From Pyrus communis (taxonomy: Eukaryota; Streptophyta; Magnoliopsida; Rosales; Rosaceae): DNA of 64,000 nucleotides. How positions within the stretch are numbered: the stretch's first letter is position 1; each line of letters starts with the position of its first letter. The notes beneath the pieces are model-generated. The model had not been told where the DNA came from. It did not search any database and saw nothing but the letters and a program-made list of their open reading frames with translations. A program made the translations under genes and the position numbers. This document shows, in pieces, positions 1 through 16,057 of the stretch. The stretch spans positions 15,506,121 through 15,570,120 of the forward strand of contig NC_084817.1 in the NCBI RefSeq assembly GCF_963583255.1, read 5' to 3'.

Positions 1-1594
1 GGGATAGGTTTGGTCTGTGGCAAGAAACTGGTGCTGATGAAAATACACCAACCAGTGTGATGAGCTTAAACAGAATCTTTTCGCTCGATGACTCCAAAGA
101 CTGCAACAAAGATGCATATCTGAATTCCCAAATCCATATACAGGTTATTCCTATTCTTTCCTTGCATCTTCAGAACTAAGAAACCCAATATAGACCCTTT
201 GTCCTTATGATATTTTTAGTTTTACTTGACGGGGATATGTTGTCACCAGTGCTTTTTTAATTTATTTTCTCAGACTTCTGAAATAGAGGACTTAAAGCAA
301 GATAAGGTGAGACTGTCCGAGGAAAAGGAGGGGCTTGAAGTTCAGAATATGAAACTTTCAGAAGAAGCTTCATATGCCAAAGAGCTGGCCGCAGCTGCAG
401 CAGTTGAGCTTAGAAACTTGGCTCAAGAAGTAACCAAACTTTCTTATGAAAATGCAAAGCTGACTGGTGACCTTGCTGCTGCAATGGAGGTTCAGTGCCG
501 ATCAAATTGTCAGAGGTCTACTTCATATGATTTCAAGAAAAATGGCTTAAATGGTCCTCGAGGCCATAAAAGGCCAGAGGATGTAGTTTTGGTTGAGGAG
601 CTGCAGAGGGAACTTAGTGCAAGATGCCAAAGAGAAGCTTCTCTGGAGAAAGAATTATCTGAGAGAGATCAGACAGAAGATGATTTGCGAAGAATGTTAG
701 ATAAAGTAAAACAACGTGAAGTTGATTTAGAAAATGAGCTGGCAAACATGTGGGTGCTGGTTGCACAATTGAGAAAGTCTGGCATTAATTCCGAGGATGT
801 GTCACTCGACGGGGTTCATCTATCTGAAAGTTCACGTACAAGAGTAAAAAATGGGTTTCTTCCAAGTAATGGTCATTCAGAAGTTATTTTCAAAGACGAT
901 GGAATCCCTGAAAACCTAAATGAGATGGGTACATTGGAAGATTTAAGAACCAGCTATCAGAAAGAAAGGAGAAGATGCAAAGAGTTAGAATGCTATATCT
1001 CTAGACTTAAGGTACATGCTTTATTGATTTATCTTTAGGGAAAGTACAGATAGTCATCTGTGGTTTACCCCAGTTCCATGGATAATCCCGTGGTTTTTTT
1101 GTGATGCGTCCCCTGTGGTTTCAAAAAGTGTGACTGAACGGAAGTTTTCATATTTAGAATTGTTTGTAGGAATAAAAGCTTCACCCTAAACATACTCTGT
1201 TTTACCTCATAAAGTCATCAAAATAGATCAAAAGAGTTGAGAAAGATTTATTAAATTTCAGGGTGAAGATGTTGCTGGTCTTGATGTCACTACTCTTGAA
1301 GAACTGCAGAACCTTCATGTTGAGGCTATAACAAAGATTTGCCATGCGAAGGTGATTATCTGGTTGCTTTTTTCTGACGTGATTTTGCGTTATGTTGATC
1401 TACCATTTGTTTCTTCTCTTTTCATTTACACCAGAAATCTTTTCAACTATTCTCGTATAGTCTCTCTTTTCCTCGGTTGCTGTTATCATGCCCCGTTATT
1501 GCATCAAATTAGTTTGATGTTGATCCTGGTCTTCTTTTCATTTTTAGCTGACTAAAATCTTTGTAATATGCAGTGCGCAAATCGTGTAATTTAG
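1..1594 (+). CDS. KIN-7-type kinesin, 3' end of gene (partial, cut by left edge)
   Basis: Exons read from splice sites: <1-143, 274-1011, 1262-1351 and perhaps a short last exon 1574-1594. The motor domain is outside the window. What remains is the C-terminal stalk: exon 274-1011 is heptad-rich coiled coil with the run ENELANMWVLVAQLRKS, and exon 1262-1351 encodes GLDVTTLEELQNLHVEAIT followed by KICHAK. These are hallmarks of plant KIN-7 (MKRP/CENP-E-like) kinesins, plus-end microtubule motors of which some members are targeted to organelles. Phases agree at all joins (all phase 0). If exon 1262-1351 splices to 1574, the protein ends CANRVI and stops at 1592-1594. Many KIN-7 proteins instead end in a RING finger; only a short RING-like remnant is visible here (see findings), so the true 3' end, or whether the copy is still functional, is uncertain. 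Family call firm; last exon weak. Confidence 0.75.
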
Positions 1595-1774
1595 CATGCT
1601 CTCCTCCATCGTCATACTTAATCGCTTGATATTTCAGGTTAGTTTTATTTATATGGTTCAGTTCATGAAACGAAAACAAAAGTACCGGAAACCTTTTGGT
1701 GTAGATATGATCGGTTTGAACTAATTATAAATTAATTCATACCGGAAACCTTGTTGAGCATTTTTCTCAAACAG

Positions 1775-2055
1775 ATAATGCAAAAAGAAGAGTACATCCG
1801 TTTTTTCCTTCAAGTCATGAAAATAGTAGTGATGAATCAACATCTGCACTTCTTGCAGGTACTGAGCAGGTGTAATGTACTTTGTACAGAATGAGAAAAT
1901 TAACCAGATTGATCTATGTCTCTCATTGTTTACCGTCATCCTTCTCTAATCTAGGAATAGCTTTGGAAACGATAGCAGATGAGTTGCGCCTTTCTTGTCA
2001 CTCAAGATTCATGCAACCAGTTTGTGGTAGAGATGGATCAGGGGCATTGCCATAG
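1775..2055 (+). CDS. Possible two-exon coding remnant of unknown identity
   Basis: Two stretches join in frame through canonical splice sites. Exon 1775-1858 has acceptor ...CTCAAACAG and donor G|GTACTG, and reads NAKRRVHPFFPSSHENSSDE and on. Exon 1955-2055 has acceptor TCTAATCTAG and reads IALETIADELRLSCHSRF and on, with a stop at 2053-2055. The composition (acidic/Ser-rich stretch, then an amphipathic segment) looks protein-like, but I do not recognise the family. It could be the real end of the upstream kinesin transcript, an exon pair from a decayed neighbouring gene, or chance. No start codon is apparent. Confidence 0.25.
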
Positions 2056-3694
2056 AAGAATATTATCTATATAACGAATATCTGTATTATCGGGTACTAG
2101 GGTTACCCGCTGACCTGATTTAACTTTTTAAGTTGTAAGACGGAGAAAACTAACATCGCTTTTTCTTCTCTGCTAGAGTAACAGACAATGTAACTGTTGT
2201 AACAGTCAAGATTGTTGCTGGGTTTATAAAGATGCTCACGGGGCTGCAAACGCGTGTCCGTGCAGACACACAAGTGCAGGGTGAGAACAGAGTCATTAGG
2301 TCATTAAAGTTTTGCCGTGGTGTAAACTGTACAAGGAGCATCACATTGGATCCAAGTAAGGTCACTGCCAGTGTCGATATCGAGGTCAAAACGCTTGGTC
2401 GGGTGGCCTATGTTGCTGGACAGAGTGAAAGGTAGAACCAAATCTTGAAACCATTCACCACGTATCACAAAAAGAGAACAGAAAAATGGAGGGCAAGGGA
2501 AATACGTAATACTAATTCATGGCATCAAAGTCCAACAAATCTTACCTAAGAGATTATTTTAAAGCATTAAAATTGAACTTTAAAAGATACATCTAATAGG
2601 ATTTGGATTTTTACATTCTATTCATTCATCGTACATTGTGCAATTGGAGATTATTTTGAATTTTTTTGTTTAAAATTAAATACAAAAGCTGGTAGCACGA
2701 TGTATGATGAATGGATAGGATGTGAGAATGGATTCTCATCCCATGCAATATGCAATAAGTGGAAGCAAGAAAGATTGAACTTTTTTTTAGTACAAATATT
2801 AGAAAGTAATCACTCTAATCACTCAAACAAAACCAAGTTTCCCGTTCTCATTGCAAACTAACTAGGATACTTAGGAAGAAACCACAGCCCAGAGCTGCAT
2901 TGCCTCCAAAGTCACGCGCAAGCATAGTACACAGGAAAACGAGGAAGGAAAATAAGGAGCGTTGCCAAAAGTAAGGTCTGTGGAAATTGACCATGGAAAT
3001 TGGTGTTGTGGGCATGGTGCGCAGCCATACTTACTTTACGAGACAAGCAGGCGTTCTTGGATGTTACACCAAAAAGGGAAGTCATAGCTGCATCCAGAGA
3101 AATAAGAAACAAGACATAGCCAGAATAAAAAGAAATGAGGAAACCAAAGGATTCTTTAAAATGTTACACCGAAAGGGAAGTCATAGGTTGCTCTATTTAG
3201 TTGGTAAGGGAAAAGGAATATTGTCTCTTCTCTCCCAAACTTACCGACGTGAAACCCAAAATTATGCGCTCCAACTTTTAATGTTCCCAAGCATCCCAAA
3301 GTCTTTCAATACCTTAGCTTCACATAGGCCCAATAAACTTCCATAATATCCATACCACAATCTACTTGGCAACCTCCGATATGTGACTCATTTTAGGATC
3401 TAAGATGTTCACTATACAATAATTCCACTAGACAACATGATTGATAAAGTGAGACATTTTGATGCACTATCAAATTTGCTTTCCACCAAACTTTCTTTTT
3501 TTATTCACCAATGTTATGAAATCCTAGTGTAAAGTAATTTTATCAAAACCACAAATTTCAGAAGTGATAATCTTTTTTAGTAAACCACTGAATCAAACGA
3601 AGTTTCCCTTTAAAAGCAAGGCACTCGGTTGGTGGCATGTTATGATAAAAAGATCAATACTATTGAACAAGTGCTTAAATGGGCTTGCATGTGA
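2056..3694. other. Intergenic region without a recognisable gene
   Basis: Only short unsupported reading frames are present (for example at 2232-2435 and 2987-3346). A weak imperfect foldback lies at about 2598-2745: an arm containing ATTCATTCATCGTACATTGTGC faces one containing GCACGATGTATGATGAATGG across a roughly 60-base spacer, which suggests an old MITE. Nothing else stands out. Confidence 0.5.
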
Positions 3695-3703
3695 GATTTT
3701 TGG

Positions 3704-3924
3704 GGACAAGGATTGTCTGTCCTCCCACTTCCGGTGCCCTTTCGTGCTTTCCTATTTGTGTGGTCACGGTTAAACCACGTCAACATTGTATATTACTATT
3801 TATTTTTGTCTTATTATCTCTATAAAAAAAATAATATAAAATGTTGACGTGGCTTAACCGTGACCACACAAAACAGAAGGGCACGGGAGGGCACCGGAAG
3901 TGGGAGGACAGACAATCCTTGTCT
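3704..3924. mobile_element. Mutator-like MITE with 9-bp target duplication
   Basis: A 221-bp palindromic element. The left end starts GGACAAGGATTGTCTGTCC and the right end is its inverted complement (reading AGACAAGGATTGTCTGTCC from the other side). Pairing extends about 80 bp from each end, through GTGGTCACGGTTAA and CCACGTCAACATT, around an AT-rich centre. It is flanked by the perfect 9-bp direct repeat GATTTTTGG at 3695-3703 and 3925-3933. Long inverted repeats with a 9-bp duplication are typical of non-autonomous Mutator-like (MULE) elements. It has no coding capacity. Confidence 0.85.
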
Positions 3925-3933
3925 GATTTTTGG

Positions 3934-4512
3934 ACCCTAACATACACAATGTCAAATGTGTCATTAATTTTTTTTATTAAAAAGTGGATGAACTAAGAGA
4001 CATATGAGATGTGTCAAGCAGCTTTCTTAAATTATATAAATACATACCATTATTTTACATGGACATTAAGAAAAACTTATAACCACCTTTTAAAACAGTT
4101 TAATTAGTAAACAATCCTATTTTCTGACACCTGCATGGTATATATATATTTGGATTATTTGTTTCCCTGTAAAGCAGCTGTTGACTACGTAGGTTTTTAC
4201 CTTCTCTCATGCTCAATTACCTTTGGAGGTTATTACCATTTTAATGCCTCTGATCTTATCTTTAAGGTTGACTAGAAAACATCTCAACCCTTGAAGGCCA
4301 ATATAACAATATAAGTAAGAAAGAATTATCTGTCCTCCTAAAAAAATTCTTCTCTACGACCAATTTATGCAACCGGTGTCTCACGATAAGTAGTTGGGTT
4401 GACTAGCATGTGATAAGCCACAAACGTGACATCGAATGCATATAACTGTTGTAGAGAAATTATTTCTCGTCCGATTGATTAACTGAATGAACTGATTATC
4501 AATGAAAGGCCT
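3934..4512. other. Intergenic region upstream of the DnaJ-like gene
   Basis: AT-rich sequence without a convincing reading frame, including a (TA) run near 4140-4150. It leads into the promoter of the gene starting at 4648. Confidence 0.5.
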
Positions 4513-4519
4513 TATAAAA
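4513..4519 (+). promoter_or_regulatory. Putative TATA box of the DnaJ-like gene
   Basis: The sequence CTTATAAAAC contains a consensus plant TATA box (TATAAAA) 129 bp upstream of the chosen ATG at 4648. It is followed by a pyrimidine-rich leader (TTGTTCTTCTTCTTC near 4600), as is common in plant 5' UTRs. The transcription start itself is inferred. Confidence 0.5.
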
Positions 4520-4647
4520 CGCTGCTAGTTTCATATTTGGCAAAACACGCATTCTTGTGGACATAGCCAATCTTTTGATCTCTCTTTTTGTTACCTTCGT
4601 TGTTCTTCTTCTTCTTTTGATCTGTGCATGGTGCGTGATTTTTACTC

Positions 4648-6502
4648 ATGCGTCCTCTTATCCCTTCCATTCGGAATCTGTATATATCTGCCTATAAATC
4701 CATTGTCAAGAAATGGCGACACATGAAAAAGAAATCATGCTCAGCTCCACAAGAGGAAGCCATAGTTGACCAATTTCAAGACAATGATGTGATTTTTGAG
4801 GTAAATATATTGTTAGATTGCCAATTTTGCATGATTGTTCAATACATATATACATAGTCTACATTAACAATCTTACAACATAATATGAGAGCAATATTCC
4901 TCTTGTATACAAAATGATCAAAATTTATAAACAAGAATTGCGTGTGGATATGAATGTCTTAGAAAGATAATAAAATTTCATTGTAATATTAACTTTGAAA
5001 ATCAATATGCTTTTTCCTGTGTTTATCTAATTACATGCATGCATGCAGATTAACGATAACCTTGATAATCAATATGCTGCAACACTATGCTTCCATAATT
5101 AACAACCTCGTTTTTTCACGTGTTTATCTAATTGCATTGCATGCATACATATTAACTAATTTGTATACGTAGTATTGATCAAGATAGATTTTATATGTAT
5201 ACATATACGTGTATATACATACAGGAAGTGGATGAGGATACAGAAAAGAAAACCATGCATGGATTGCACAGCTTTAGATGCATTAGCCTGCAAAGAATGC
5301 GACGCCATGATCCATCAAGCCCTAGAGGTCTCAAAAGCGTGGACTGCATCTTTAACGTGTCTTCTCCTCGTTTCTCAAAGAGCTCAAGCCCAAAGAGTCG
5401 CACCCCTTCACCCTCCCTCAAGAAAACTAAGAGCCGGAAAAGCTGGCCCGATTCTGCGGTGCCCTCTCCGGCAACCCCCACTACACCGGGGTGTACTACT
5501 AAAAGCTCAGACTGCACGCCCGCCCATCCCTTTCTCTCAAAAAGTGAGAGCCGGAAGAGCCCCGCCCCCATCATGTTTTCTAACTCATCTGGGATGTTGA
5601 AACCCCCAGCCATTGAGACGCAGCTTGAGTGCACCTTAGAGGAGCTGTGCTTTGGATGCCAGAAGAAGATGAAGGTCACAAGGGCTATCGTCAAAGACAC
5701 CGGGTTGGTTACCTTGTCCTTGATTTACTATGCAACTATTCTCGTCAAAATGTTGATCACGTCTCTTTTTCATGTACTTGTACGTATATATGTGTGTGAC
5801 TTAACGACTCAAAATGAGATCTCTTTATCAAACATGTTATGACTAGTATGAATGGCTGATCATATTGTTGACTGCATCTTTTATGAAGGTGAAACTCTAA
5901 ATAGGCAGAAATTGGATCAACAATGTGATTAGTAAATGTGGCACGGAAGCGATACTCCAGAACCAAATATCATTTGCTCATATATATATGGGTGAAGCTT
6001 AGATCATTTGCTTACTTGTTCCTAGTATCTTTTCATATTAATGTATTTTAATGGCAGGCAATTGGCTCAAGAAGATGAATTGGTAACAATACAAGTGGAG
6101 CCAGGATGGAAGAAAGGAACAAAGATTACATTTGAAGGATTGGGAACTGAGAGACCAGGTGCATACCCAGCAGACATAATCTTTGTGATTTCTGAAAAAC
6201 GACACCCTTTGTTCAGAAGAGAAGGAGATGACTTGGAGTTGGCACTAGAGATTCCATTGGTGGAGGCTCTCACTGGCTGCATCATCTCAATCCCTCTGCT
6301 GGGTGGAGACCAGATGAAGCTGACGATTGACGACATCATATATCCTGGCTATGAAAAGATCATATCCGGCCAAGGCATGGCAGTCTCTAAAGATGAAGGA
6401 AAGAGAGGAAACTTGAAGGTCACGTTTCTGGTCGATTTTCCGACCGCCCTCACCCATGAACAACGATTGGATGTTCAAACCATTTTAGAGGATTATGATT
6501 GA
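4648..6502 (+). CDS. DnaJ C-terminal (HSP40 peptide-binding) domain protein lacking a J domain
   Basis: Three exons, 4648-4800, 5225-5703 and 6058-6502, join in frame (phase 0, then phase 2) to give 358 aa. Residues from about 179 to the end match the type II DnaJ C-terminal substrate-binding domain: ETQLECTLEELCFGCQKKMK, then VEPGWKKGTKITFEGLGTE, PADIIFVISEKRHPLFRREG, DLELALEIPLVEALTGC and GQGMAVSKDEGKRGNLKVTF. No J domain and no HPD motif is encoded, and the N-terminal half is instead basic and Ser/Pro-rich (SKSSSPKSRTPSPSLKKTKS). This layout matches the plant group annotated as HSP40/DnaJ peptide-binding protein (the At1g44160 type). The protein can be expected to bind unfolded polypeptides in the cytosol or nucleus but not to stimulate Hsp70 by itself. 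The first exon is supported by ATG position, splice phase and the upstream TATA box, not by homology. Confidence 0.85.
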
Positions 6503-7006
6503 TCGTCAGTGATTGTAGTCTTTTTTGCCCCTTTCATTTTTTCATAGTACAGATGGAATCCAATGCTTCATTTGTATAATATAGGTAGAAGCTTTTGTAA
6601 GACAACCCGGTGTTTATATATTGAAGAGTTTTAGCACAGAACTAGGCGTAACCAAGTTAGTTAGAGCATTGTGATCTTCCCGCTGCACCCAAGTTCTAAA
6701 CTCATTCACCTAGTTTAGGTTAGAATTAAATATGGCTCGGATAAAACCCACGAAATGCTTTAGCTTTGGAACATGATATTATAAGCAGCAAGAACATGAT
6801 TGTATGATTCAATTACAAACACATTTAAACATATAAATCTATGACATTCACCCCCAACTTTTACTCTCTCCAATTCCCTTTTCATAAACAATCAAGCCTT
6901 TGTCAGAGTGAAATCAGAACACTATTCGTATATTATACAATGAAAGACTTCTATAAATCTGACCGAAAGAAGAAATCACACGAGCAAAGCGAGATCCTAT
7001 TCTCTC
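6503..7006. other. Convergent intergenic spacer (3' UTRs of DnaJ-like and ALDH genes)
   Basis: The two genes point toward each other here. The sequence is AT-rich with no convincing reading frame and presumably holds both 3' untranslated regions. Confidence 0.5.
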
Positions 7007-11695
<4,689 letters not shown>

Positions 11696-11699
11696 GGTA

Positions 11700-12319
11700 G
11701 AACTAGAAACGGATAGACAGAGTAGAAGATAAACGTATGTATATATGTGTGTGTGTGTATATATATATATATTAATTGAGTGTGTGGGAATAAAAGTGTG
11801 GAGGTCTCTCTCTATCTGACTTACGAACGAAGAGAAGAAAAGTCGTTGATGGAACAGACGATGTCACGCCCGAGATTAAACCTGAAGGGCCGGAGAGAGA
11901 CAGGGTTCCCGACTTATGGAATTGGGTTGTGATTTGTCACGTCATTTGAACTGTTAAGTTTTTTTATTCAAAATAAGTTATGACTTATTTTAAAGATTTT
12001 TTATTTTATTTTATTTTAATATATTGATATTTTTAGACTAAAGAAGGAAGAAAATCAGCTATGTCATACAATGAGCAATTTATTTAATATCGAAGAGAAA
12101 TACCACAAGGTCATATTACTGAATGACATGTTCAAGATTATTTTGGACACTTCAACACTCATTATTCATATAAATGTCACCCTAGTTCCATTAAGTTCAT
12201 CCTCAAAACTATAGAATTTGTAGAAAATCAATTGAAAATATTATGAACTTTAAGCAATATTTTCTCATTACATAGTGCGTTGATTTTAAACATGATCAGG
12301 AATGGACTAGTATTTTTTA
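11700..12319. other. Upstream region of the ALDH gene
   Basis: This region contains the 5' flank of the minus-strand ALDH gene. A (TG)n/(TA)n microsatellite at about 11740-11772 holds TATATATA stretches that could serve as the core promoter on the minus strand, though none can be singled out. Beyond 11950 it is AT-rich with no gene. Confidence 0.4.
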
Positions 12320-13590
12320 GGATTTTTATCACAAATGGTCTCTGAAATTGACCTTCACCATCAAGATAGTCCCTAAAATTAAAAATCAATCAATGTAATC
12401 CCTGAAAATAGGTGTCGCAAATCAATGTGATCATTTTGTCACAATTCTGTTAAAAATTATGTTAAGTGCTAATGTGGCACATAAATAGGTCTCACAAGAT
12501 TTACGGGTTTTTATCACAAATGATCTCTGAAATTGACCCACACCATCAAGATGGTCCTTGAAATTGATCTACATCATCAATATGGTCCATGAAATTGAAA
12601 ATCAATCAATGTAGTCCTTGAAAATAGGTGTCGCAAATCAATATGATCATTTCGCATAATTTTGTAAAAAAATTTGTTATGTGCTGATGTGGGTTTAATA
12701 ATTAATTAAAAAAGTTGTCTAAATACCTTTTTGCACAATGGTAGGGCCTACTCTAAAGTGAGCTCCATTCCATAAATTCTCAAAGGCACAAAGCTTAACC
12801 GAGGCCTAAGAGGGTGTGTAGAAATAGTTTTCAATCAACAATGGACGCACATCGATTATAACCTCATTATCTCAAGGCAGACCTCGTTGTTCTTTGCATC
12901 ACTTGGGAAGCGCCGAACAAGCTCTCCAAGATTAAGATTGTGAGGATGTTGATCGCCTAAATGTTAATGGTGATGTCCCAGAAGTCGTTACCAATAGGCC
13001 AAGCCGTCACCAAAGGTGATCTCGATCCAGGTTCAATTCGGTGAAGGATGTCGAAGTGTGTAAAGATAGGTGTATTGAGAAATTTTTTCAGAGAATAGAG
13101 AGTGAATGAGGTATAGAAATGTAGACTGGGATCGGAGGAAATTGTAGGACTAGGTTTTTGGGTTGACAATATTTTTATTAACTATTAAATTATTTTGTAA
13201 TTTTTTAAAATTTAATTAGACTCGTTTACCCATTTATGTGTCACATCAGCACATAACAGAAATTTTGACAGAATTGTGACGACAATACTACATTGATTTG
13301 AGACACTTACTTGAGGGACTACATTGATCAATTTTCAATTTCAGGGACCATTTTGATGCCATGGGTTAATTTCAAGGATCATTTGTAAGAAGAAGGAAAA
13401 AAAAAAAAAAAAAGAACTTATGGAGTTCATTTATGTGCCATATCAGCACTTAACAGATTTTTTTAACAGAATTATGATAGAAGGATCATAGTAATTTACG
13501 AAACCTATTTTCAGGGACTACATTGATTGATTTTCAATTTCAGGGACCATCTTGATGGTGATGGTCAATTTCAGGGATCATAAAGAGTTC
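12320..13590. mobile_element. Nested long-inverted-repeat DNA element (non-autonomous)
   Basis: Four related arms are present. Outer left (about 12320-12490) and inner left (about 12506-12715) are direct copies of one sequence containing TTTTTATCACAAATG and TCTCTGAAATTGACC. Inner right (about 13200-13390) and outer right (about 13420-13590) are its inverted copies (GGTCAATTTCAGGGATCAT and CTACATTGATTGATTTTCAA). The centre, 12720-13190, shows no recognisable transposase. The long terminal inverted repeats suggest a MULE-like non-autonomous element, either inserted inside a relative or with duplicated ends. Exact ends and target duplications are not resolved. Confidence 0.6.
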
Positions 13591-16057
13591 CACTTTGAGA
13601 AAATTTCTTTAGCATTTCTCAAAAAAGAAAAAAAAGCTAAGGAGACTCTCAAAATGAGACTTTCTATAAATTATCCATTATCTCATATTTTTGGTACAAT
13701 TCTCGTGCCCACCTTATAAAACGTTGTGCTAAAAAAAATGAAGTGGTGAAAAATCTATAATAAGTTATATTTCGAAAGAATCTCCTTAGTATTTCTAAAA
13801 AAATAAAAAAAATAAATAAATAAAAAAGAAAAAAAAGAAAGAAGCTATTACTACGTACATCTCTCTCTAGTGAGAGAACAATATTACAGAGTCAGTACAA
13901 CGTTGTCAGTAATTCGAATGAATAACCAGCAATGAATAAATATCATGAGTTGTATGACCAAAAATAAAAAAATATCATGAGTTGATGATATACAGCTGGA
14001 AAGCTATTGGCCAGGTCATCGTATATGTAAACTCAAGTCAAGTTGAAACGAAACCCACAAGTCATGGCTCATGAGCTATGATCCCATTTCATAGTAAACT
14101 AAACGAAATTCTTTTAAATAAATAGATTTTTATGGAACGGATTTACCGTTACAGTAAAGTTTTAATTTAATATGTATTGTAAATATAATATGCTTCATAT
14201 AGATTGTTCTCTTTGTAAAGATGATGCCAAAAATGTATTTTGAAAAATGGAAAAGAGAGAAAGTAAATTACTATAAATTATCATTCAAATGTCCACGTTA
14301 GTGGGGTTTTGAATTAATTTTTTAATAAAAATATATAAATAAAAAATAACTTATATTTTCTAATATTTTTGTGTGTACAAAACTATAAATAAACTTTAAT
14401 TTAACATATAAAGATCAATTGTTATGCGTGTAATTACGTGACCAGAGGCTAGTAAAATAGAATGTGAGTGTGGAAAGAAATTTGGATGCAGTGATACAAA
14501 ATAAGGATTCAAATAAAATTTCTCTTACAAGACCATCAAGGTTTTAATCTAAAAACTATCTTATTTAGGTCCTTAAGTTTAAAGGAAATAGTCTCATTGA
14601 AAATTTTCAATTAATTAAATATGAATTTGATTGAACTTTAGCCCTTGAAACTAAAATTTTCACATAAAATCCAACATAAGTTTTTTACTTGAATAAAACT
14701 CATTGACTGGATTCTACATGAACAAATTTATTAATTGTGTTTGACTTTACACATTTGCCTATAATATCCTTATTTAAATGATTGATGCACACAACAAATT
14801 CCATGTGGATTGTATGAAAGAATTAATGATTTCACAAAGAAAAAAAATTTAATGTTATAAATTATCTAATATATGTAATCTTACATGCATAAAACCTAAT
14901 TTCAATCAAAATATATGAATTCTTGGGTACATTACTATATAGCTTATTTACATTTTTGTAACACTTTGTATCATGATACATTCTTTTGCTATTTATGACT
15001 TCATAATATTACATTGTTTTTATTCATTTACTCAATAAAAAAATTTGAATTTTTTTTTAGCCTTTTCATATTATTACATTGTAATATAATGAGGGTCTTT
15101 GTATCTAGGATTTATATGCCTGACACAGACACATTTATGAGATTTATAATCCCATATACACACAATATGGGATTATAAATCTCATATATGTCAAACATAT
15201 AGAAATATATATATTAATATTAATATAATGAGGTTTTTAAAATCAAGGGACTTTAATAAAAAATTGAATACAATTAAGGTTTTAATTAAAAATTATTAGT
15301 GACAACGGACGAATCCAAAGTCTCCGTTTATAGAACTTCATAGCTAATCAATTGTACATGCAACTTAGGAAATTAATTGGCTGAAATGTTTATGAAACTT
15401 GCACAATCGGCTAAAATGTTAAAAAAAACTAAATATTGATTGTCAAATTGATCGAACTCTCTTACAAACTCATGATATCATCTTTATAATCCATCATTTC
15501 ACCCTTATAGAGGTTTTATTTTTGTAAATTTATTAATTTACCACCTATGTATTGTGGACGCATTAAAACAGCCAATTTTATATGAAACTTTAGCACTTTT
15601 TGAATGTTTGAAAATTGAAATGACAAATAGAATCACTGCAATTACCAAATTAGGTACGAAAGGTACCCAGACCGACCTCGTCCACCCCAACCTTATCCTT
15701 CATGATTAATAAGTCAAAATATCAAAAATAAAAAAAGAGTGTTATCCAGACATCTATTTTTACTTTTTACATACTCCTTTCAATTTTCAGTTGTTAGATC
15801 GGACGAATTGAAGAAGATCAATGAACAAATATTAACAAGAGTGTGAAGAAGGTAAAGGGAATGTGTGAATAACATCATCCAAACAAAACCCCACAAACCA
15901 AAAGATAAACTAGAAAAGCACACAAAGATGCAGATGACGTTTTACTGCATTGACGGTAAGCAATAAAGATTATGGTGTGAATTCAATTCTCATCAATTTT
16001 CCACCCCTCCAACATTTAACAATTTAACACACTAACGTGGAGAGAGAGGAACCTAAC
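13591..16057. other. AT-rich intergenic stretch
   Basis: I searched both strands for the missing exons of the second ALDH copy and saw none. The stretch is very AT-rich, with A-rich runs near 13800-13840 and one perfect hairpin at 15138-15184 (listed separately). No gene supported. Confidence 0.5.
15138..15184. repeat. Perfect 20-bp hairpin
   Basis: TGAGATTTATAATCCCATAT at 15138-15157 and its exact reverse complement at 15165-15184 enclose the 7-base loop ACACACA. Pairing continues imperfectly outward (GACACATTTA against TATATGTC). It looks like a small foldback element rather than a terminator or a known RNA. Confidence 0.7.

Noticed and set aside
2150..2435. Two opposing short frames (67 and 79 codons)
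   Set aside because: Neither resembles a known protein nor has convincing start or splice context.
5191..5700. 169-codon open frame on the minus strand
   Set aside because: It is the antisense shadow of DnaJ-like exon 2, whose plus-strand frame has correct splice phases and domain matches.
13591..16057. Remaining exons of a second ALDH3 gene
   Set aside because: Searched the minus strand for the GQAC, ELGGK, EEIFGP and PFGGVGESG blocks; none present.
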